This document shows, piece by piece, positions 46,931 through 57,960 of a stretch of 64,000 nucleotides of DNA. Origin of the DNA: Stereum hirsutum FP-91666 SS1 (taxonomy: Eukaryota > Basidiomycota > Agaricomycetes > Russulales > Stereaceae); NCBI RefSeq assembly GCF_000264905.1, contig NW_006763151.1:493643-557642 (forward strand). The letters run 5' to 3'. The translations under genes and the position numbers were made by a program. Below the pieces are notes generated by a model. That model was not told where the DNA came from, did no database searches, and saw nothing but the letters and a program-made list of their open reading frames with translations. Each line of letters begins with the position of its first letter. The first letter of the stretch is position 1.

Positions 46931-48638
46931 TAAGGCGACATCGGCTAGAGGGCTGGTGAATAGAGGGTGATGGTGGTAGAGGAGAGGAAGGAAGCGCGTA
47001 AGAGTGGAAGTGTACTATTCAAGCTTCGGCGGTGGGCCCACAACCCGCACGCGTCATGCCACTTTCTTACGTAACACTGCCTAAAATGGCTCCGGAATCC
47101 GATGAATCTCGCCGTCGGTGTGCGTCACCGCTTCCGATTCCCCATTGGTTCTCCGCAGACTCCAATCCCGCGACCACTCTTTGTCGCCGTCACCACGTCA
47201 GCGCTTCGCCCGAGCCCACTCTCCCAGTCCATCTACGATATTTTTCTCTGAGTGCTGATTGTATTTTCCCCGACGAACAGTCCTATGCGTCATTCGTGCT
47301 GACTCCAAGGCTAGGAAGTAATCCCGCTCCGGGGCGGGTTTAGAGTATTCAGCATCCGCCACGTGAACGGGTGTAGATCTCCGCGGGGACGCCTGTACGT
47401 ACAGCCCATTTACGCGACTTTGGAGGACTTTGCCTGGGATGCAGGCCACAACAGCCTCGACGTGAGTCACACGGACAGACTCTCATCCATACCGTATCTT
47501 CGACACTCCACTGAAGTGTTCGCAGAATAGCCATCGGAGAGATATCTGAAAGCCCTGACGCTGCTTTGCACCGCTCAACTGATGGGTATCGAGCGGCAAG
47601 TTGTGCTGGCGCCTGCAGCCAACAAGTGGCAGTACTGGACATATGCCATCAAGAATTGTACCATTATGAAATGCGATGCTGAGAATCAATGAACACCATC
47701 GATATCGCAGACTTTTCGAAAACAAAACACCTGAAGGCCGTCGGAATATCTCGTCAGAGGGGTCGCAGGGCGTGGTCCACCAAATTTCCATCTCGATTCC
47801 ATCACTACGAGTCCTCGAGTCAAAGCTCTGAGGCACTGCAGAGCCCAGACAACTCACAAAACAGTCATCCTGCCTGTCACTGACAGGAGCATGATATTCA
47901 AAGCGTAATGTGCTGACGGTGTACATAGGTTGGCTGACGTACCTAATCTCAGGCTATCGGGTCCGGAGCAAGCAGGAAGACCTTTGACACTCTGTATGAT
48001 GCTTGACCATCAGGAATCTAGACGCCAGTGGACTCGTCGAGGTGATACCGGATGTGAGGAGGTGAGGAGGTGAAATGGTTAGAGGGGCGGAAGTGTGGCG
48101 TCTGCGTCGAGCCCAAAGAGGACGCTGTACGAAGATCAATTCATCGGAATTAGGTTGTTTCAACCATTGCTTCAGTAGACACGACAGGAGAGCGGCAGCT
48201 GAATGCGCCGTTTCAGATCAGGAGCAAGGCCTAGGAGGACATAGGGGGAAAGCAAAAGGCACCAGGGGAGGCGAAAAGCCCCGATGGTCGAGGGGCCTTT
48301 TTATAAGTGAGGCTCGCTTGTGACGCACGGACCACCGACGCGTCAAATGATGTAATATGTCGACAATCATGAGGACATCGAGAGACGTGTAACGGTCAGA
48401 ACCAGCAAGTACGACGACGAAGCGCAGGCGGCGGGCGTGTGGCGGGACGACAGTAAGAAAGCTAATTAGACTGGGTGTCTTGCTTCGGAAGCCCCTATTC
48501 CCGGGTCCGGCCGGTGATCGTGAAATCGATATCCTGCAAACGCCCACTCCAACTTCAACCAGACCGCATTTTCAACCGTTCTGTGGCTGCCTCCTCTCCG
48601 GTGAAAGTGCTACCTCTGATTCTATACTAGTAGAAGAA
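46931..48638. other. Intergenic region, no confident gene
   Basis: 1.7 kb between the divergent Ser-rich and ALKBH6-like genes. Frames of 90-147 codons exist on both strands but overlap, have no family signature and no consistent splice chain. It probably holds both promoters; a small gene cannot be excluded. Confidence 0.45.
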
Positions 48639-49956
48639 ATGGTTCCAGAAAAGGATCTGTCCAAGTATCTCGTCCCCGGATCGGACAAAACGTACTACAT
48701 ACCGAACTTTGTGTCGGAGGACGAAGAAGCGTATCTCCTGAGGAAGGTGAGCGGATGGTGACATAGGCCGTTAGGCAGGCCTGTTGGCAGTTTCTGAGGG
48801 GAATTGTTCGGGATCGACGTCTTTGAATGCGACCACAGATTCAAGAGACGCCTCAGAATAAATGGAGACAACTTGCAAATAGGAGGTTCGTGATGCTCGA
48901 CCTTCATCCATAGTGAGATATTCTAAGTATTCGTTACTTTTTGGATGTGACAGGTTGCAAACATGGGGTGAGTATCTAGGCTAACTGAACTACTCGGCTT
49001 TTGTGGCTCTTGTCTCCCCTCATCCGTTATACTCATCTCATGCGTAGGAGGAGACCTAACCCCCAAAAATACACTCATCCCACAATCCATGCCTCCTTTT
49101 CTCTCGTCGTAGTAAGTACGCCACCTGAATCTCTGCCTCCGGGCGACCGTTCCGTCTCCACCGCACTGTGTCGAGCTAATGCATTGCCCTGTCGTTCGTA
49201 GTCCCGATATCATCTCGCGCATAGAGGCGACCGGGATCTTCAAAGATTCACCACACCGACGACCTAATCATGTTATTTTGAATGAAGTACGTTCTTCATA
49301 TCCAGGCCTTGCTCGTACTCTCACAGCCACATCTAACAAATATTATCCATGCATGATCTCAGTACCTACCAGGTCAAGGGATAATGGTCTGTACCTTCGA
49401 ATCCAACGTCTCGCGATGGGCTCAACGGCTCATTCCCGCCCATACTTAGCCACACGAAGACGGCCCATCCTACCACCCCGTCGTTGCCACACTCTCCCTA
49501 GGCTCACACGCAGTCTTTCACTACTACCGCTATCAGTCTTCACAGCCAGCGGATGATACTAGTACAGAAGGCGAGACAGTGTCGACGAGCGGCAGGGGAC
49601 GAATCATCGACCGTACGCCGGCGCTCACGATTCTGCTCGAACCGCGCAGTCTCGTGATTACGACTTCATCGCTGTATACGGACCATCTACATGGGATCGA
49701 TAATATCACCGAGGACGCATTCGCGGCACACTCACCCCGTCCCTACTATTCAACAAACAACGGTGATGGCCAGTCAAAATCAGGGAGTGAGGATCGCGTA
49801 TGCGTCGCTAATGTTGAGATGCTGGAAGGAGAGGTGGAAAAGAGGGTGGTGCGGGAGGGTGGAGTGTTGAGTAGGGGGACGAGGTATAGTTTGACTTGTA
49901 GAGATGTTGGGAGGGTGGCGAGTGTAGGGACGGGAAAGATTTTTGGGCGAAGATGA
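48639..49956 (+). CDS. ALKBH6-like 2-oxoglutarate/Fe(II) dioxygenase (282 aa)
   Basis: AlkB-family dioxygenase, most like the ALKBH6 branch; the substrate of that branch is poorly known. Exons: 48639-48746, 48839-48885, 48954-48967, 49048-49111, 49202-49286, 49363-49386 and 49450-49956, totalling 283 codons including stop. Family motifs are rebuilt across junctions: [60 protein letters not shown]. The iron ligands can be placed as His116 and Asp118 (PHEDGP) and the distal His at about 195 in DHLHGI. The 2-oxoglutarate-binding segment RYSLTCRDV is near the C-terminus. One exon is 14 bp. The protein is a little longer than usual because of a Ser/Thr-rich insert after HYYRYQSSQP. Confidence 0.9.
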
Positions 49957-50368
49957 CTGGCGCTCCCAGATAAAAAAAAAGTAATGCGATAATCCAACTG
50001 GCACCCTTCGTACGAACGACAATGGTCGAAGGGCGACGCGGCGTTAGAGAGTTGGGGGAACCCAGACTCTGCACAACGTGGCACTCTCTAGACAGCGCTG
50101 CAGCATAGGCGGAGTATTTTTGCCGCTCACCCTTCTGAGGAAAGCTCTTCTACTAAGGCTATAGAGTTTATATAGAGTGCTCCCAAGTTTTGTCAGAATT
50201 TTCCATGCGATGAGAACTTTGTCACAGACAAAACAGGCCGAGCGCAGATACTACGCTCCGCAAACTCTATAGTACAAAAACAGACAATAAAGCGGACGAT
50301 AACTGTACAGAGAACTTGAAGAACCTTAGACCTAAACGCTCCACCCCCTTCCTGTCATTGAGTCATTA
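49957..50368. other. Convergent intergenic region
   Basis: About 410 bp between the ends of the ALKBH6-like (plus) and Nudix (minus) genes. No gene recognised. Confidence 0.55.
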
Positions 50369-51232
50369 TCATGTATGTTCCGCCTCGAGTCCCTTGTCCT
50401 TATTTCGAGCCTCTTCCTCGAGCTCTAGAGTCTGCTTCCAAAGGCGGTACGCCATCAGTGCCACTCGGCCTTCACTGGGCGACAACAACTTCAGTGCTTC
50501 TTCGAGGTCCAATAGTGTCCCGACGTAGGTCTGTTCGTCGGGCATACCGGTATTCTCTTCACGTACCTTCGATCGCGAGTGAGTTCAACGATCTTTTGTC
50601 AGAAGGACAACGCAACAAACTTGAACGCGAATGAATGACACCCACCGCATCAGCCGGTATCTGACCGACATAGTAAAACGCTTGGTAGATGCCGCCATTG
50701 TCAACATGCCCATTTCCGAACCGTTTAGGACCCCAGCGTTGAGTCGTGATGTATATAGGCTCCGTATTTTTGCCTATCCCCCAAGGATCCACAGGGTTGG
50801 AATCCGGAGTGGCTGACTGTGGCGCATGAGGGGCGCGAGAGTAGGTGACCACCGGCAAGAATTCCGCACGAAAGCCAGACTAGACAATCAAAAGGACTCA
50901 GATGCAAGCACGCCAGGACCGAGAAGTATCACTTGTACCTCCTCGTATGCCTCTCGCAGAGCACACTGCTCTAGATTTTCCCCGACATCTTTCCTGCCCC
51001 GAGGTAGAAACCACGACTGCCTCTTCGTGTCGTTCACAACCACAACTTTGCCAGTCGAAGGCTGTATGATCACCATGGACGCCGCCAGCATAAAGTCGCG
51101 AGCAAAAAACTGGCTATCTGGGATTGGTGGTGATGACCATTCAGATAGAGGTGTGGCAGGCCTAGGCTGAGGAGGCCTTGTCGGTTGTGATGGGGCGCGA
51201 GTCTGTCCGACACGGAATATCTTGTGCGACAT
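50369..51232 (-). CDS. Nudix hydrolase (241 aa)
   Basis: Hydrolase of nucleoside diphosphates linked to a further moiety; the precise substrate is unknown. Exons 51232-50939, 50879-50646 and 50566-50369 give 242 codons including stop. The Nudix box is complete only after splicing: Gly79, Glu85, Arg93, Glu94, Glu97, Glu98 in the first exon, with the closing Gly at residue 100 supplied by exon 2 (EE|SGF). This matches G-x5-E-x7-REUxEExGU. The C-terminus (NTGMPDEQTYVGTLLDLEEAL, then VALMAYRLWKQTLELEEEA) is helical, as in agaric relatives. The start was placed at MSHKIFRVG because the frame further upstream has no ATG. It is divergent from F-box F3, with 310 bp between the two starts. A decayed copy of its 5' half lies beside F5. 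Confidence 0.9.
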
Positions 51233-51542
51233 GACGCGAAGAGTATCGCTGATAGTACCAGAAATCACAGCTTTCTAACATGGAAGAAGAACAGTCAAGC
51301 CAAGGTCTATATCTATCGGCGGTGGTTGACCTACAGAGTGCGGGTATTTAGAGGTGTCAGCAGATAGCGGCAGGAAAGTGAAGCAAGCTGTGGCCACAGT
51401 GCCACAATGACGTCAAGTGTTCAGCGGACTCCAAACTTTGGGACTCCGCGGAACAACATTGCTCAAAAGGGAAAACAAATGACACCTCTCTGTCTTCTCA
51501 TCCTATCCATCATCATTGACAACGCTTCGCCCTATTCTCGAG
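51233..51542. promoter_or_regulatory. Shared divergent promoter, Nudix and F-box F3
   Basis: 310 bp between two start codons. It holds the GTGCCACAATGACGTCA motif of the F-box array. A recognisable copy lies at 55956-56275 between the Nudix pseudogene and F5, so promoter and both genes were duplicated together. Confidence 0.7.
51401..51415 (+). promoter_or_regulatory. Array promoter motif, F3
   Basis: GCCACAATGACGTCA with the perfect palindrome TGACGTCA at 51408-51415, preceded by a second GGCCACAGT box, about 130 bp upstream of the F3 start. Confidence 0.65.
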
Positions 51543-53199
51543 ATGTCAGGGTAAAATTTTTCTACTTATTGTAGAACCCCAGTCCAGATACTCATCGCAC
51601 GTTTATTCTCGAACTTTGTCCAGTACTTCAAAGCCTTCTGGCACGTCGCCCATGATTGTTGGCCCAAGCGCATACGTTCCTCATGGCTTCTCCCTCTCAC
51701 GCGTACCACCTGAAATATGGACTCATATATTCATCCTCGTCGATGATCCGCCAAAGGTCGTCACGAAGGCTAGCTTTAATACCCCTGCTGTGTTTTGGCT
51801 CGGCTGGATCCATCTGACACATGTCTGCCAATACTGGCGGGGCCTCGTCCTGGATAACCCCGCTTTCTGGGCGCGTATAACCTTTTGCCTCGGTACACGC
51901 TGGATGTCGGAATGTTTTCGACGATCGGGTTCTGCGCTCTTAACAGTCGACATGAACACGAGGCAGACCCCTGTGACCTTATCTGACGTACCCCTGGACA
52001 TTTATCGTGACAAACTGAGACGACTATCATTAAGGATAGTGCAAGAAGCATATACAAAAACCAACGAATTTCTGTCACTTCTTGCTGAAGGTGCACCACG
52101 TTTGGAAAGCCTTGAAATTTCTTCCTTTTCCTTCAATGACGATCCTATTCTCCCTCCCTCGTCATCTGCGTCCCCTTTCCCGAATCTTCGTCATCTCGTC
52201 ATCGCTGGAGTACGATTACCCTGGAATAGCTTTCCATTCCAGAACCTGACCACCTTCGCAGTGACTCTTTTTGACGCCTGGAGTTCGACGCACAAGTTCG
52301 ATCGAAGTCTCACCATCTCAACTTTGTTAGCCACCTTGGAACGTATGCCTGAGCTGAAAACCCTACGCATCAATGGTCTCGATATACCTGCTCCCCAGGA
52401 AGAGCCATTTGCCCAAAGCCCCTCCACCTCCATCGACCCTCCTAGACGAATCGTATCGCTTGCTCATCTTGAAGACCTCCATCTCGAAGGATCGTCGATA
52501 CATTGTCTTCAATTGCGCCAATCCATAAAGATCCCCTCTTCAGCTCGACGCTGTTTCCTCATCGACAAGTCGCATGATTATGAACTTTCGACGTTAGTGA
52601 ACACCCTCTCCACTAATTCATCTCCTTCATACGGTGCTCCTCTGGTTTTTCGCGCGGTTTGCATCGACGCTCGCGGGGGCGGATCCATGGTACTGGCCGC
52701 TGACACCAATGAGTCTACCAGTCAATGGCCCGTGTTTTCACTCGTTCATGATGCTTCTCACGTCGACGCTTATTCACTACTTGCACCCCTGTGCAAGGGG
52801 ATGTTCACTTACCTCGTCGATCTCCGCCTCGACGGTCTGTCTATAAACGACGAACGACAATGGCAAGATATCTTGGGACCGCTTACGCTGCTGCGAACCC
52901 TTTCTTACTCGTCTGGGAGTCCACACATCAAGCAACTATTCGAAGCCTTGTACGCATGGCGAGCTTCAACCGACGACCCTCAGTCCACGATGCAGTTGCT
53001 CCCCGGACTGCAGACTCTGCATCTGGATTGTCCGTGCCAATGGACATCCCGGTTCACGGACTGTATACAACACCGGAAGCGATCAAAAGCACCGTTGGCC
53101 ACGCTCCAGCTTACGAGCTTTTGCATACCGGAAAATGATGTGGCACGCCTGGAGAGTTGTGTTCCCAATTTACGAGTCTTCGGTACGACTGGTACGTGA
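51543..53199 (+). CDS. F-box/LRR-like protein, array family, copy F3 (527 aa)
   Basis: Same family as F1, F2, F4 and F5, on the opposite strand to F1 and F2. Exon 1 is reduced to 8 bp (51543-51550, ATG TCA GG) and exon 2 is 51624-53199; the 73-bp intron keeps the family's GG|gtaaaa donor and gtccag|T acceptor. Relative to the other copies, about 33 bp of exon 1 (coding DLIPQVTAISP) are missing, giving 527 residues. F-box LSRVPPEIWTHIFILVDDP and FWLGWIHLTHVCQYWRGL; the rest is Leu-rich and intact. The loss is in frame and precedes the F-box, so function is probably kept. Confidence 0.85.
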
Positions 53200-53679
53200 C
53201 ACTAACGAACAGGAGCATCATAATACCGGTGAGTTGGTTCTTATCACTGCGTGCACATAATTCGTCTGCTTACACTGTCCCTTATTCAGTGCCTCTGTAT
53301 CACGTCAGGGTGTTACGACCACGTAGCATCTATTTTTATTTATCTCCTCGAAATGGTATTTGCATGTGCGAGAAGTAGGTCTTATGTACTTGCCAATATA
53401 TCCTTTCCTTTTCGAAAACAGACCTGTTTGATCGACCGACACGAGTTAGATGTCCAATATTTGAGCGGGTTTCCATTTTCTCGACGGGTCTGCTAAACTA
53501 GTAGAGTACTTAAGGCAGGCTGGTGCCACGGTGCCACTTGGGTGCCACAATGACGTCGATCATGCAGCGGACTTCGAACGTTTGGACCTCCGCAGAACAA
53601 CACTGCTCAAAAGAGAGAACGAACGACACCTTCCTTTCTTCCTACCACTTCATCGACAACGCTCTGTCCTACTCTCAAA
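53200..53679. other. Intergenic region between F3 and F4
   Basis: 480 bp that repeat the pattern seen after every array gene: a 3' flank with CTCGTGTCGG-like and TTTCTCGAC blocks, then the next promoter. The sequence GTAGAGTACTTAAGGCAGG near 53502-53520 is the unoccupied counterpart of the TIR-element insertion site by F1. Confidence 0.65.
53544..53558 (+). promoter_or_regulatory. Array promoter motif, F4
   Basis: GCCACAATGACGTCG, one mismatch from the TGACGTCA palindrome, with two further GTGCCAC boxes in the preceding 22 bp; about 120 bp before the F4 start codon. Confidence 0.6.
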
Positions 53680-55371
53680 ATGTCAAACCCTAGTACTCTT
53701 GAAGTCACCGCGATATCCCCAGGGTAAAAATTTTCAACTTATCGTAGAACCCCAGTCCAGATACTCATTGCACGTTTTTATTTTTGAACTTTGTCCAGTT
53801 CTTCGAAGCTTTCGGACACGTTGCCCACGATTATGGGGCCAAGCGTATACGTTCCTCGTGGTTTCTCCCTCTCACGCGTACCCCCAGAAATATGGACTCA
53901 TATATTCACCCTCGTCGACGATTCGCCAAAGGTTGTCACGAAGGCCCGCTTCAATCATCCTGCTGTGTTTTGGCTCGGCTGGATCCATCTGACGCATGTC
54001 TGCCAATACTGGCGGCGCCTCCTCCTGGACAACCCCACTTTCTGGGCCCGTATAATCTGTTGCCTCGGTACACGCTGGATGTCGGAATGCTTCGAACGAT
54101 CAGGCTCTGCGCTCCTAACGGTCGACATGGACACGAAGCAGATGCCTATGGCCTTATCTGACGTACCCCTTCGCCATTATCGTGACAGACTGAGACGATT
54201 ATCATTACAGACCGTGCAAGGACCAGCGACAGGACTCAGAGGATTTCTGTCACTTATTGCTGAAGGCGCACCACTTTTGGAAAGGCTTCAACTTATTTGC
54301 TCTTCTATGGATGGTGTCCCTGTTCTTCCTCCCTCGTCATCTGCATCCCCTTTTCCGAGTCTCCGCCATCTCGTCACTGCTGGAGTACACTTGCCCTGGA
54401 CTGGCTTTCCATTTCACAACCTGACCACCTTTGCAGTGACTCTTCCCAGTTTCTGGAGTTTGATTCGCGAGAATCTCACCGTCGCAACTTTCTTAACCAT
54501 TTTGGAACGTATGCCCGAGCTGAAAATCCTACGCATTACTGGTGTCGGTATATCTACTTTCGAGCTAGAAGAGCCGTTTCCCCAAGCCACCTCCATCGAC
54601 CCTCCTGGACGCATTGTATCGCTTGCTTATCTTGAAGAAATCGCTTTCAAAGGATTGGCGATTGAGTGTCTTCAATTGCGCCGTTCCATAAAGATCCCTT
54701 CTTCAACTCGACGCTCTTTCATCATCCATGAGTTCGCTGATCACGAACTTTCGGCCGCAGTGGACAGCCTCTCCGCTAATTCATCGCCTTCATACGGCGC
54801 TCCCCTGGTTTTTCGCGCGGTTTGCATCGCCCCTTACAAGAACGGATCCTTCGGACTGACTGCCGACGCCAACGAGTCTACAATCAAACGCCCTGTGTAT
54901 GAACTTATCCACACTTCTTTTCCTTATACTCTCTTCGACCCTTATTCACTCCTTAGACCCCTACGCAAGGGCATGTTCACCGACCTCTTCGATCTCCATC
55001 TCGAAGACTTGCCCATAAACGACCAACGACTATGGCGAGACATCTTGGAACCGCTAACACTGCTGACCACCCTGTCCTATTCGTCGAAGAGTCCGCATAT
55101 CGAGCAACTATCCGAAGTCTTGTGCGTGAAGCGCGATTCAACCGACGACCCTCAGCCCGCGATGTTATTGCTCCCCGCACTGCAGAATCTGTATCTGGAT
55201 TGCCCGTCCCAATGGACGTCCCGGTTCACGGCTTGTATACAATACCGGCAGCAATCGGGAGCACCGTTGGCAACGCACCAGCTTTCGAACTTTGCCATAG
55301 CAGAGATTCCTGTAGCACGCCTGGAGAGTTGCGTTCCAAATTTGCGAGTCTTGGGTACGACTAGTACGTGA
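53680..55371 (+). CDS. F-box/LRR-like protein, 538-aa array family, copy F4
   Basis: Exon 1 53680-53723 (MSNPSTLEVTAISP...) and exon 2 53799-55371 with a 75-bp intron, giving 538 residues. F-box region LSRVPPEIWTHIFTLVDDS and FWLGWIHLTHVCQYWRRL. Its middle third (DVPLRHYRDRLRRLSLQTVQ and GVHLPWTGFPFHNLTTFAV) is almost the same as in F1 on the other arm, while its later part (KSPHIEQLSEVLCVKR) resembles F5. It has a short insert (TSFPYTLFDPYSLL) where others read SSPVDAYSLL. Intact frame, probably functional. Confidence 0.87.
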
Positions 55372-55610
55372 CACTGACGAACACGAGCATCAGAATACCG
55401 GTGAGTTGGTTCTTATGACTTCGTGTACATCACTCGTCTGCTCACGTTACACTTATTCAGTGCCTCTACTATGACTAAGTATGTCGAGATTCTACGAACA
55501 GGTAGCATTTTTTCTTGTCTTTCTCTCTTCCAAGACGATGTTTGCGTGTGCGAGATGTAGACCTTATGAATTCGTCAATATATCATCCTGTTTTCGAAGG
55601 CAGGCCCGTT

Positions 55611-55955
55611 CGATATGCTTGATAAATACCGCCGTTGTCAACATGGCCATTTCTGAATCGTTTCGGACAATAGCGTTGTGCGGTGATGTATATAGGCTCA
55701 CTATTGGCATCTATGCCCCAGGGATCCACAGACTTCGAAGCCAGAGTGGCTGCCTCTTAGTGTCGTTCACGACCACAACTTTCCCAGTCGACGGCTGTAT
55801 TATCGCCATCGACGCCGTTAGCATAAAATCGCGAGGAAAGAACTGGCTATCTGGTTTTGGTAGTGATGACCGTTCAGATAGGTAAGGTATGTTGAAGTGG
55901 CCTTGTCGTGGCTGATGGCGCGAGTCTGTCCGACACAAAATGTCTTGTGCGGCAT
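55611..55955 (-). pseudogene. Nudix hydrolase pseudogene (internally deleted 5' copy)
   Basis: A degenerate copy of the Nudix gene at 50369-51232. It starts with a recognisable counterpart of the start codon (MPHK in place of MSHK, 55955) and of VGQTRA. A frameshift follows, then the stretch DSQFFPRDFMLTASMAIIQP and VVVVNDTKRQ, close to the parent. Directly after KRQ the sequence jumps to the middle of parental exon 2 (WIPGA, counterpart of VDPWGIG), so the entire Nudix box and intron 1 are gone. The 3' part beyond the NNGGIY-like region is missing. It cannot encode a working enzyme. It lies immediately upstream of F5, just as the intact gene lies upstream of F3. Confidence 0.82.
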
Positions 55956-56137
55956 GACACGAGAAGTATCGCTAATAAGTAGTGCCAAAGATCACAGTTT
56001 TCTGACACAGGCTCAAAAAAGTCAAACCAGAGTACATATGTATCGGCGGTGGTTGACATGCAGAGAGGGGCCATTTAGGGGTGTTACTAGATAGCGGTAG
56101 GAGCTGGTAGGGAAGTAAAGTACGGCGGTGCCACAGT

Positions 56138-56152
56138 GCCACAATGACGACC
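56138..56152 (+). promoter_or_regulatory. Array promoter motif, F5 (degenerate)
   Basis: GCCACAATGACGACC keeps the GTGCCACAATGACG core but has lost the second half of the palindrome; about 125 bp before the F5 start codon. Confidence 0.5.
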
Positions 56153-56275
56153 ATCAGCGGACTTCGAATGTTCGGACTTCCGCAGAACAACACCGCTCAA
56201 AAGGGAGATTCAGAACGAACGACACCCTCCTTTCTTCCCACCTCCCCATTGACAACGCTTCGTCCTACTCTCAAA

Positions 56276-57960
56276 ATGTCAGATTCTATTCCACAAGTGA
56301 CTGCGATAACCCCAGGGTAACATTTTATCGCTTATCGTGGATTTGCAGCCCAGATACTCATCGCACGTTTAGAACTTTGTCCAGGACTCAAAAGCCTTCG
56401 GACACGTCGCCCGTTGTTATTGGCCCAAGCGCATACGTCCCTCATCGCATCTCCCTCTCACGCGTACCCCCAGAAATATGGACTCATATATTTACCCTCG
56501 TCGATGATCCGCCAAAGGTCGTCACGAAGGCCCGCTTCAATCACCCTGCTGTGTTTTGGCTCGGCTGGATCCATCTGACACATGTCTGCCAATACTGGCG
56601 GCGTCTCATCCTGGACAATTCCACTTTCTGGACACGTATAATATTTTGCCTCGGTACACGCTGGATGTCGGAATGTTTCGAACGATCGGCCTCTGCGCTC
56701 CTAACGGTCGACATGGACGCGAAGCAGATGCCTATGGACCTATCTGACGTACCTCTTCGCTATTATCGTGATAGACTGAGGCGGCTATCATTATCGACAT
56801 TGCAAGAACCAGATGCAGAACTCGAAGAAACTCTGTCATTTATTGCTGAAGGCGCGCCACTTTTGGAAAGGCTTGAGATTCATTGCTCTGCTATCAATGC
56901 CACTCCTGTTCTCCCTTCCTCGTCATCTGTGCTCCCTTTCCCGAACCTTCGCCACCTCGTTACTTCTGGAGTACAGTTTTCCTGGACTAGCTTTCCGTTT
57001 CAAAACCTGACCACCTTCGCAGTGGCTCTTCCTGGTGTCTGGAATTCGACGGTCGAGATCAATCAAAATCTCACCGTCTCAACTCTGTTAAACACCTTGG
57101 AACGTATGCCCGAGCTGAAAACCCTACGCATTACTGGTGTCGGTATGCCTACTCGCCAGGAAGAGCAATTTTCCCGAGGCCCCTCCACCTCCATCGGCCC
57201 TCCTGGACGAATCGTATCGCTTGCTCATCTTGAAGAACTCACTTTCAAAGGATCCTCGATAGATGGTCTTCAATTGCGCCGTTTCATAAAGATCCCCTCT
57301 TCGGCGCGACGCTACTTCATCATCCATGAGTCGCATGACTATGAACTTTCAGCGTTAGTAGACAGCCTCTCCACTAATTCATCTCCTTCGTACGGTGCTC
57401 CCCTAGTGCTTCGCGCGATTCGCATCCGCGCCTGCAAGAACGGACCCATCGTATTGACTGCTGATACCAATGAGTCTACGACCAATCGCCCTGTCTATGA
57501 ACTTCTCCACAATACTTCACCCGTCGACGCTTATTCACTACTTGCGCCCCTGTGCAAGGGCATGTTCAACGACCTCGTCGTTCTCGACCTCAAAAACCTG
57601 TCTATAAGCGACGAACGACAATGGCAAGACGTCCTGGAACCGCTATCGCTGCTGACTACCCTATCCTATTCGTCGAAGAGTCCGCATATCGAGCAACTAT
57701 TCGAAGCCTTGTGCGCAAGGCGAGGCTCAGCCGACGACCCTCAGCCCACGATGCCGTTGCTCCCCGCACTGCAGACTCTGCATCTGGACCACCCGTCTCA
57801 ATGGCTATCCCAGTTCACGTCTTGTATAGAACGCCGGCAGCGATCAGGAGCGCCGTTGGGAACGCTACAGCTTTCGAACTTTGTCATGGCGGAGATTCAT
57901 GTGGCACGCCTGGAGAACTGCGTTCCAAATTTGCGAGTCTTGGGTACGACTAGTACGTGA
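56276..57960 (+). CDS. F-box/LRR-like protein, 538-aa array family, copy F5
   Basis: Exon 1 56276-56316 (MSDSIPQVTAITP...) and exon 2 56385-57960, intron 68 bp, 538 residues. F-box LSRVPPEIWTHIFTLVDDP and FWLGWIHLTHVCQYWRRL; Leu-rich remainder intact. The frame happens to stay open upstream to 56128 and through the intron, which would give a 610-residue product. I prefer the spliced form because the exon/intron pattern, start context and length match the other copies. Last gene of the plus-strand arm. Confidence 0.86.

Noticed and set aside
47032..48550. Several frames of 90-147 codons between the Ser-rich and ALKBH6-like genes
   Set aside because: Overlapping on both strands, no motif, no coherent splice chain.
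56128..56400. Extended 610-residue reading of F5
   Set aside because: The extra N-terminus reads through the promoter region and the family intron. All other copies start at the MSD-type exon and splice.
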